A DNA stretch of 64,000 bases from positions 3,596,001-3,660,000 of the forward strand of contig CM034140.1 of the NCBI GenBank assembly GCA_019914995.1, given 5' to 3'. The notes beneath the pieces were generated by a model. It was given only the letters and a program-made list of their open reading frames with translations. It did not search any database and had not been told where the DNA came from. The stretch is from Acanthochlamys bracteata (lineage: Eukaryota > Streptophyta > Magnoliopsida > Pandanales > Velloziaceae). The first letter of the stretch is position 1. Every line of letters starts with the position of its first letter. This document shows positions 55,201 through 64,000 of this stretch, one piece after another. A program made the position numbers and the translations under genes.

Positions 55201-56300
55201 AGTATGAAGATCTTCGGTCTGTTTTTCTCACTTAAAAGCTAATTTTTTTTGATAAAAAATTCTAAAATTTTGTAAATTAACTTTTTAAAAATAAATTTTG
55301 AAAGTGCACTTATTTGTTTGAAAATAAATTTTTCTATTTTGTTAAAATTAATTTATAAATAAATTATATAAATAAATATTACAAGTTTATTTTATTAAAA
55401 AAAATTTTGGTGAAAGAAGGTTACTTCGAAGCATAGCAAACAAAGTAATTAGCGTTCTAAGAAAAATGGTACACACAGTTCGTTTCAAATATGAATTTAT
55501 GCTAAAGTAATTATCTATGTTATTTTCTTATTGAGACGTGTGATTCCTGAAGATGTGGGGCCTATTTGCCAGTTGTAGTTGCATTGTGCTGCTTATCTTT
55601 TTTTTCTTCCCTTGTTTTATAGAAGTTGTGTTATACACGAGAAAAGTCTCACTGAGATTTTGTGACGTGGCAGTAAATAATGGATGTTTGGTTTGGCACA
55701 ATGTCGTGCTACGTGGCAGTATGGGAGTTGTAAGAACGAAAACAAAACAGCAATTGACAACTTATCATCTTTTTACCTGGTTCAGTAATTTGTGTCTCAA
55801 AGTGAACTGAAAATTTTCGAGTCGACACACAAATAACAATGCAAGCTTCTAGCTAAGATTTGTTTTTTGGGACTAAATAATAAGAACTTGGATTAGAAGG
55901 AAAACTGTACTCCAGATAACCAATAGATAAGCTTACTCAGCTTGCAATCTCTTATTTGCGACTTTGCACTACAACAGCTATGCGTTATAGCCTGTAAATA
56001 AGTAGCAACCATGACCTTTCTGCTAATCCATGAATCACTTTAAGTTGCCAAAAGAATGCTACAAGCAATGACCAGGTGATGCCACAGTTTCCTCCATTGA
56101 TCAGAACTTATGACCGGAGACATGTCTTCAGACAACAAATGGAACTAGTTTACAAAGTTTCAACAAATGCTGGTAGCAACTCTGTAGACATTCCTTTTCA
56201 TATATTCCCCAGTTATGTAACCACACGAATGATTATAAGTTACAACAGCAAGCACAATCAAGAATGAACGAATAATTTTACAAGAAAAGACATGCCACGA
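52231..56300. other. AT-rich intergenic region between the DUF1191 and coiled-coil genes
   Basis: Apart from the hAT-like element at 53409-54059 I see only AT-rich sequence, including an A/T fold-back-like stretch at about 55210-55430. A 60-codon ORF at 54874-55056 and an 85-codon ORF at 55553-55810 have no motif and are not accepted. The last few hundred bases are the 3' flank of the coiled-coil gene. Confidence 0.55.
53409..54059. mobile_element. Non-autonomous hAT-like transposon (651 bp)
   Basis: Left terminus CATAGTTGTAAAAATCGGAC and reversed right terminus CATAGTTGTAAAATCCGAAC form inverted repeats of more than 20 bp. The flanks GTGTGTTT (53401-53408) and GTGTGTCC (54060-54067) match at 6 of 8 bases, consistent with a decayed 8-bp target duplication. 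Sub-terminal regions are rich in GGATCGG/GACCCG motifs. No transposase ORF. Confidence 0.72.
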
Positions 56301-56367
56301 GCGCCCACTTGCATGGGCCAAAAAATCAAATTCTAGACACTCAAGTGGAGTGAGCTGTAGAATTCTG

Positions 56368-59300
56368 TCATGCCAAGCCTCCTGGTGGTGGCGAAGGTGT
56401 CCTTTTTGTATCAGCAGGAGCAGAATTCTTGGACGATGATGAAGGGGCAGTTGGGACAATCGGACAGGCTTCAGGTACAACCATAGAACTAAGACATGGA
56501 GATGAAGCTACACTACTTGGGCTAAAAGAATGAGATGGAGATGCAGAAGGTGATGGTGTTCCTGGTATACTATGATATGAAGAGTTTGGAAGGGGGAAAG
56601 GATAAACTTCTGTAACTTCCTCAATGCCCTCATCAACATAAACAACGTCTTGCATAGTGAGCTGATGGTACTCTACGATCTCTCTCAGGAAGCGATTCTC
56701 CCTGGCATATATGGAGTTCTCATGTGCAAGCCTTGCTTTCTCAGCCAATAATGTCTCCAGTTGTAGACGAATCTGCAATCAATAACAAACAGCAACCACA
56801 CAAATATTAGCAAAACATTTGATGAACCTCTATGCTATTTATTTAACAAGGAAAGCATCTTGAAATTTCTGACAGGAAGCATTAAATTACAGAATAGCTC
56901 ATAGAACTATCACAATAATCTTTGTTGATTACTTAGCTCTAGCATTAAAATGTCCTGGCCAGGCAGTGAGTTGATGACGATCACAAGAGGTTGTGGGTCA
57001 TCAACATAACCAAAGAAAATGGTCAACATAAAATTCTATAAAAGCTATACTGCTTATAAAGTAATAAACACCACTCAATTCAGTTATACCGACTAACACT
57101 GACATAATATACAATTATACATACAATGCATTCAAAGGGTGGATAATTCATTGATCCAAACTAATTTCTAGATATTAGCACCACAGCTGCATGACATACC
57201 AAAAGTACAGCTATAACTATCTACTCCAATGAAATCCTACTTTGCCTCTTTACTGTATCAAACTGCAACAGTCCAGCAGTGTCGTTTCATCTAAAAAAGG
57301 GTCAAGTTCTAGTAGTATAACATAAATTCAGTCAAATTTTAGTAATCTAGCTTCCATCTGACAACTTGTAGTAAATCAAGTAGAAAACAAGAGTGTTGGG
57401 TGTCTATGATTTCTAAGTAGGAAAGTAGTCCTGTAGTTTGTCTACAAATGTATAATTATATGCCTCCATTGAAGATTCTGCATATACCATACAATTTATT
57501 GAAATGCTACCTTTACATTATGCAAGTGATGCAAAACATGTACTGCTAAACTGATGCTACAACCAAACCACCATAACGTTTAGGTAGTTTAGCTACTTCC
57601 CTATTACTTGGAAGTTCATATACCTATAGCAATATGATTGGCATTATTGGCCATGACCAAGAGGACTTAGAGTTTAATATTTAACTACTTGCAAAAGTGC
57701 ACACTCCCAAACGCTGTGCATCAAATTTGAATACATTGAACAGATTCCAGAACTAGCTCGTAACTGATGCTCATTAAGAAAATACTGTACCTACTAAAGT
57801 GTGTTTTGAATACATTGTAAGCTTAATGACTCCTAACTTGATATTTGCCTGATGAAATCTGCAACTTCATGATTTACTTGAGGGTTTGATTACTTAGCAC
57901 AATTCATTTTTCACTTTGGGTAGTTATTTTATTTGGAGTATAAACTTTTTAGAACAGATCCAACCATCCATTTAGTTTTGATTGCCTTGATTTAGGAGTG
58001 ATAATTAGTTGGATTAATGTTTAAAAAGTATGACTTCAAAGTCTACTAAGAATAATTTAGACTTTTTACTCAAAAACTTAAATAAGTATTCTAACACTAG
58101 AAAACAATTTTTTAAAAGAAAAGCAAATACAAACACCATGAAACAATAATATTAAATGATTTTGAAAAATTATTTTAGCAATTTATTTTGTATAATTTTT
58201 GACATTCTTCTTACTTCAAAACCAATTCTAACCTTGAGCATGGTAGAACTTTCCTTTATTTGAAATAAAATTAGGCTTCAAATAATGAATAATCCAGAAA
58301 TCATTCACCTGAGCTGTTACTAGTCCCTTAGAAAGCAAGCTTCTGTACATGGAAAATTAGGAGAACAATGCCAGTTACAAGCAAAATGTGTATATCAAAG
58401 TGCAAAAGAAGTGTTTCTCATGACGCATTACTCTGAGCAAGTCATTGTGCACATAATACTATTCTCAACAAACTAAAGAAAAATTATTTTCAGAATCATA
58501 TAGACGTTAAACATTGACTTACCAGATCATCATCCTCTAGGTTATCTCCCTTATCTCGGCTCTCCCTTAAGAGCTTATTTTCCTCTTCTAACTGCGTACA
58601 ACGCTCCTTTGCAAAAGCCAGGTCAGCCTTGACTGTTTTCAGTTCACGAATAAGAAGCTTTGCTTTAGCAGCCATTGCATTTGCCACCTACAAATTAAAA
58701 CATCAGGCTGTTTTTTATTCTACCAATATACTGTTGCACCACATACAGGAAACAAGAAACTCCAAAAACCATTATTTAAACCGATAAATTGATTTTAGCT
58801 AATCTAAGTAAAAACTTGCAGCATTAGTAATGTTAACCACTACGTTTATGTTGGTAAAAATTGGTGTAATTTCTTCTTCATTAAGGCTTATGATCCAAGA
58901 GAGGAAGAACATGTACTAGATGTATTCTGCTTGCATCTCCTCAAGGGCAATAAAATAAGGAAAGTTAGAGGTATCAAACACATTACATATAATTAAACAA
59001 GTACTGTGAAGCTAACAAGTTGACTATGGTGGAGAGGCTATCATTCCTATACAGTTTCCCGTTTTATATAATCCAGTGATACACATCTGCCACCTTACGT
59101 CGCGAGAAGCCTTCAGTTGCATTTCATGTTCACTCTGAATTTGTGCAAGATCCACAGCCTGATTCTGGACATTAGTACCAGATCCTTTTCTCCTAATTTG
59201 CAACTTGCGTGTCTCTTGAATGATGTCTGCTGTCCTATTCTCCACATTTTTTAGACCCTCCTGCATAAATCCGAAAGCTATTGAATGGCCCAAGAGAAAG

Positions 59301-61400
59301 TTACCAACACGATTCAAAAATAAAGGTTGAATCTCAAAATAACATCACAAAACTAGGAGAGATGAGTTTGTAGATCAAAGCTTGGAATTTCAGAATCTTC
59401 AAGCAACATTGTATATTCATTAGTGGACAGCAGGAGACTAGGTACAAAGTAAAAATGAGGACAAGAAAACTGAGGGATCTGATTGGAGTAAGTAATACAG
59501 AGCTGTCTAGGTGGTTTTCTAAGCTTCATGACTGAGGTAACAGAAAAAACAGAATAACTCAGCAGGAAAAACAACTGTGACTACATAACCATCACAAAAC
59601 TTACTTCCAAAGCACTTTTTATTGTGCCACCAATGTCCTTAAGAGAAGAAGCAAAGGCTTCTGAGCCTTTCTGGAATGTAGCATTATCAGTCTTCCTGTA
59701 GCTGTCAGGTGATCTATAAGGCTGATGGTACTGCAGGTAAAAAACGAAAAAAATGTTCACGCAAAAAACCAAAGCGATCTCAAGGCTATGAATCTTCTTT
59801 ATCTATGTGCCCTGAAACGGCTGATAGATGAGCCTATTTGCACAATCATTAAGATAAACTAGTCACCAGCTGTACATATTACAAGTACTTATTTTACAAT
59901 CTAGAAATGAATTAACTCATAACCTATCACAAAAATGACTAATTTACGATTGATAAAGTTTTTGTCTTTTTAAACTTTTTAGAATGCCGATTTATACAAT
60001 CATGAAAAAATAAATATTACTATTCTAAGCAGGTTGATAATAAATGATTTTGTGATGGGAATAAAGGAAACTAGATAAAAGGCTTAGAGCTATCTCGAAT
60101 CCAATCATACTATCAAACCACCTTTCAATGACAAACTTTTAAACAATTTAAAATATAAAAGAGATAGCTAAAACTGAGTTGAAACAAGTTCTGATAAAAT
60201 AAATTCATAAATTACAAAGTAAACCAAAACCAATCTAATTGACAGACACTAATCACTTTTGATGGTGAAAAGGGAAAACTAACAATATCAATTAAGCCAC
60301 TAACACCAAGAGTCCAGCACATATACGATACGAAATTATTACCAAGCGTATGAGACACTAAGGTTGATGTTGGAATCCTACCTGAATATCTGTTGAACTG
60401 TCCATGAAATAATACTGCCCTTTCTTACAAGTGTCATTTCGCTGGCCATCAAATTGTTTCGCTTCATTATCATCATCAAGCATAGACTTTGCTTTTCTTG
60501 CTAGCACCCCCCAAAATCCATATTTCGATTCGTTTAAACTTTTCAGCGATGTGTACTCATAGGCAGAAGTTTCCTGAATTCAGGAAGTATTAATCAATAC
60601 ATGACCATGAAGAAATAATGTATGTCAAACTGCTGCAAGAAAAGATGCACAGCATTAGTACGGTACCATGCAGAAAATTATACTTGTCTTCTCAGAGGAA
60701 ATGAAATGACGCATCCAGTTGTGTCCTATTTATACTCTTCAGATGATCAATTCAAAACATGATTTTGCTAGCTAGCTGTATGCTCTTACGTAGGAGAATA
60801 ACTAATGCGCGCGGACAAGAATTAACAACTAGGAACGCAATTAGAGTTCTTATAAGGTGCAGTTTCACATTGTACAACAGCACACGCACCCAATTTATTG
60901 ACTACTCATCCAAAAGAGCAACCCTTATAAACCCAATACTTTGATAGCAGCATCTACCATCAGATGCTGGAACACTTTATACTCATGTGCTAGTCTCTTC
61001 CAAACACTTCACATACGACACCAAATATTGAAAAGGAGAAGGCTTACTTCTTGTTGTTGTCTTTTGGCTTGGGATAAGTGGTGCATGTATTAATCAGTAT
61101 TTTGAGTCTTTTACAAAATTTTAGAGTAGTTTTATTTCAAATGGAACTAACTATCGATTTATACATCGATTAAACTGGTAATGCATAGTATACACAAGCA
61201 TATCTTTTGCTATATATAAGGAGAGCTAGGGGCACTCCGGTTTATGGCTGAAGTGATATTCAAATTCAATCTCCACCATTGGATATAAAGAACTATGAGT
61301 TAGAAATATACTATCAAAATTTTCAGCTCTAATAGACCACGAAACGAATCGACCTCCATCCAGTCACTTTATCAAGATTAAAAATAAGAAGAAAAACTCT

Positions 61401-61432
<32 letters not shown>

Positions 61433-63631
61433 AACCCTAACTTTGTCATGCCCTATCCTTGTCCTGTATTGCAATTTTCCACAATCCATAGGGAATTCAC
61501 AATTCCTTTATATGTAGAGTATTAGACGATGTTCTTACTTACGCATATAGTCCCCTCAAAGCTTGAACAACGAACCTAGTTACATATATGGTGTAACCAG
61601 GCTCTAGCTAAACCCTGTGACATTATTTTATGTCCAAACCACGACTCTAACCACTTATAAGTACGGGTAAAAACTTGATCATTTTGCAAATCACCTTAAC
61701 CCACATACTTGAACCTGCCAAGAATAGCTTAAAACTGGTACTCACAACCATGACATTTTCAATCACATAATAAATCCATCGAGGGTAGTATAAAGCTACT
61801 ATTCACAACCTCCTGATCTACCTTGTGATACCTTTCTTACCAAGAGTCTTCTACCCCTTGCACTAGGAACAAAAGTGACTACTATTAAGTATTCATCTAC
61901 AGAGCACAAACATGAATATATGGGCACGATAACATGATACAGGCACACTGACATAGCAATGCCTAAAATTATTGGGATGAGACAAGGCTAGGGCACGTCA
62001 GTACAATTATTTGTACACACAAGCACAATAGCACATACTAAGAAATGTAGACAAAGTAATATACGATGGAATAAATGATAGACGGCATATTCAGATATTA
62101 CGATTACCATATACGAATGAGAGCTGCCCCATTAACAAGTAAGAAGAATATTAATTAGCAGAAAGTAATTTTCCTAATGATTCTATATACTTCAGATAAC
62201 AAGTTGTACTAAATGACTAATTACTTGATTTCTTCAGTAGTAAATGTAAAAGTTAATTTCTAGGTGTTTTGGACACAAGAGTATATGCTTGAAATATCCA
62301 TCATTGGACACGGCGCCAATATGGGTTGGATGAATATCTGACGAGTGTCGTGTCTGATATGAGCCGGACACACATACAGCATCTTCCTAGAAGTGTCAGT
62401 GCTTCATTAGCTCTTCATTGAACTCTCAAGAATAGAAAGGCATGACTTTGATCATAGGGGGAAAAGAAAAGGGAGAGAGAAAGGCATGGATTTTGAAGAC
62501 AACCACCTAAATAAAACTAACATGCATCACCTTCCCATGCATATCGAACATCTTGTTTCTCCTAAGAGAAAATTGAAAAATCAACAATGCCAGCATAAGT
62601 GATTCACAAGTGCACCTTGACTTACAATCCATTTAATCAGCCACCAAGAAACTTAGTCATCGCTATTTAGTTTGAGCACTGAATCAACCTGTACCATTTC
62701 TGACACCAAACACCATCCACAAAATCATTGACCTAGATATCAAAAGCATATCCAAACATCCTCCCCCATACATCAAAATGTAGAAAAGCAGAACAGGTCC
62801 TCTCTCACTTTATTTGATCCCCGAAATTAATACAAACAATTTCATATTCCAGAAAACACCCCATAAGATCACGAAAGGATAGCACCAAGTAAATCCAAAC
62901 ATTCCAAATGCAACAAAAGTTAAACACAAAAGCTAACTATAACTTTGTTGCCGCAAAATGTTGACTTTTTATCTAAAATTTGTGCCACAATCAATATCAA
63001 CATATAAATCTCAATTTCTCCAAAGGTAAAATCCCAAATCCCATAAACTAAACAATGACAAAACTTAATCAAAACTTGACCTTTTAAACTATATCGTACT
63101 TCCCCGCTACCAAGTTCCAATAATTTCCCCAAACAATCATACATCACTTCAGCTCACATTTATACTCCACACAAAACTTCCCAAAAGAGAGGAGAGAGCG
63201 CGCATAAGGATCGAAACTTTAATTATTGCATGACTATTCCTCACTTCATCACCACCAGGATTGAAACAATTTTAACATCACTTCAAATCACCATTTATCA
63301 ATAGAAAATTTTCCCGGAAGTAGAAAGACTCCACGACAATTAATTCAACAACAGAGTAGAGTGGGCTTACTCTCGGACGGTAAGCGGACTCGCCGTAAGC
63401 GGAAGAGAGAGATGAATCACGGTGAGCGGCGGAAGCCCTGATAGCCTGAGCGGCAAGCGAAGCAGAAGAAGACGAGGAAGTCGTTGCTGATGTGGACAAG
63501 GAAGCGTTGGTAGATGTGGTGGAGACCACAACAGTTCCACCGACCACAACGGGTTCCGGTACGGCGACGGAAGCGAAGTCATCGACCTCGTACGTCGTGG
63601 CACGCATCGACTGCTTCCTTCTGTACGCCAT
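56368..63631 (-). CDS. Plant-specific coiled-coil protein of unknown function
   Basis: Six exons on the minus strand: 63631-63371, 60573-60382, 59730-59605, 59260-59099, 58687-58523 and 56772-56368. All are phase 0 with GT-AG borders, giving 436 aa. The N-terminus [20 protein letters not shown] leads into a Ser/Thr/Ala-rich region and the conserved [40 protein letters not shown] follows, then [21 protein letters not shown] coiled coil at about 248-345 contains [20 protein letters not shown] and [20 protein letters not shown]. The C-terminal 90 residues are Ser/Pro-rich and probably disordered. I recognise this as a conserved land-plant family, sometimes labelled myosin-like, without an established function. 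Intron 1 is 2.8 kb and holds a (TA)n microsatellite. The phase-0 exons could be skipped individually without a frameshift. Confidence 0.88.
61400..61431. repeat. (TA)n microsatellite in intron 1 of the coiled-coil gene
   Basis: About 32 bp of TA repeat broken by one C, inside the 2.8-kb first intron. Confidence 0.85.
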
Positions 63632-64000
63632 CTCGATCTTCCCCCGCCGCCACCGCCCACAGCCGTTAAACCGAAAAAATTCTTCGATCCAAATTCTTAA
63701 ATAACTTGATCCAAATCTAATCTGAATGAATTACTCCGAATTTGAGAGATGGAGAGAAGGTTTGAGAGAGTGGAGAAAGAGAATGAAGTGTTGGCTCTGC
63801 GGGCGAGCGGGAGAGGCGGAGCGAAACGTTGCCGACTTTAATTTTTTGTTCTTTTCTGTTTTATGGTTTTCTTGGGAATTTTTCTTTCGCGACCGGACCA
63901 CGTTCCGATCTACAAGCGCACGCAGACGCAGGTGGAAATAGAATAGAAACCGAGGGGAGGGGAAAGTTTTGCCGAATTGCCAAATTCGGGAATTCCTGTG
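63632..64000. promoter_or_regulatory. 5' leader and promoter region of the coiled-coil gene
   Basis: Relatively GC-rich sequence upstream of the ATG at 63631. On the sense strand it includes CT-rich runs (around 63740-63790) suited to a 5' UTR. No TATA box is evident, so this may be a TATA-less promoter. No other gene is visible up to the window edge. Confidence 0.4.

Noticed and set aside
62300..62400. CGCCAATAT near 62312 as a possible miR171-type site or precursor
   Set aside because: The match to the miRNA is too short and no hairpin of precursor type is evident; it looks like a GGACAC-rich repeat in an intron.

Overview
The window is nuclear DNA from a flowering plant, almost certainly a eudicot. 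Genes are split by AT-rich introns with GT-AG borders, intergenic DNA is very AT-rich, and all eight genes have plant-type products. I cannot name the species. Exon borders below were placed by hand: each join keeps the reading frame and matches the family layout I know, but no transcript evidence was available.

Layout. (1) <1-1990, minus: N-terminal part of an NPH3/BTB protein that runs off the left edge. (2) 4473-7671, plus: plastid GNAT-type N-acetyltransferase of the NSI/SNAT group, 7 exons, 250 aa. (3) 7.7-13.1 kb: AT-rich intergenic DNA with transposon relics. (4) 14256-25029, plus: LRR receptor-like kinase of the At1g06840 type (LRR-VIII-1), 20 coding exons, 944 aa, with two MITE-like insertions in introns. 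(5) 26186-28465, plus: ribosomal protein uL16/RPL10, 4 exons, 221 aa. (6) 29309-30140: hAT-type non-autonomous element with a perfect 8-bp target duplication, followed by a decayed Ty1/copia element (about 30.4-33.0 kb). (7) 33390-36275, minus: STAR/KH RNA-binding protein, 7 exons, 277 aa. (8) 41232-41503, plus: complex I subunit MWFE/NDUFA1, 2 exons, 66 aa. (9) 41.5-50.6 kb: gene-poor DNA with LINE relics and one orphan exon-like segment. (10) 50665-51636, minus: DUF1191 membrane protein, 323 aa. (11) 53409-54059: second TIR-bounded hAT-like element. (12) 56368-63631, minus: plant coiled-coil protein, 6 exons, 436 aa.

The genes form no cluster or pathway. They are unrelated housekeeping and signalling genes. 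The promoters of three housekeeping genes (RPL10, NDUFA1, GNAT) share TGGGCY site II motifs. I saw no tRNA, rRNA, CRISPR or operon-like structure. The most notable signals are an inferred GC-AG intron in the kinase gene, TIR/TSD-defined transposons, a repeated AT-rich MITE family, and three short conserved-looking coding segments (about 3.8-4.1 kb, 28.9 kb and 47.5 kb) that no recognised gene explains.
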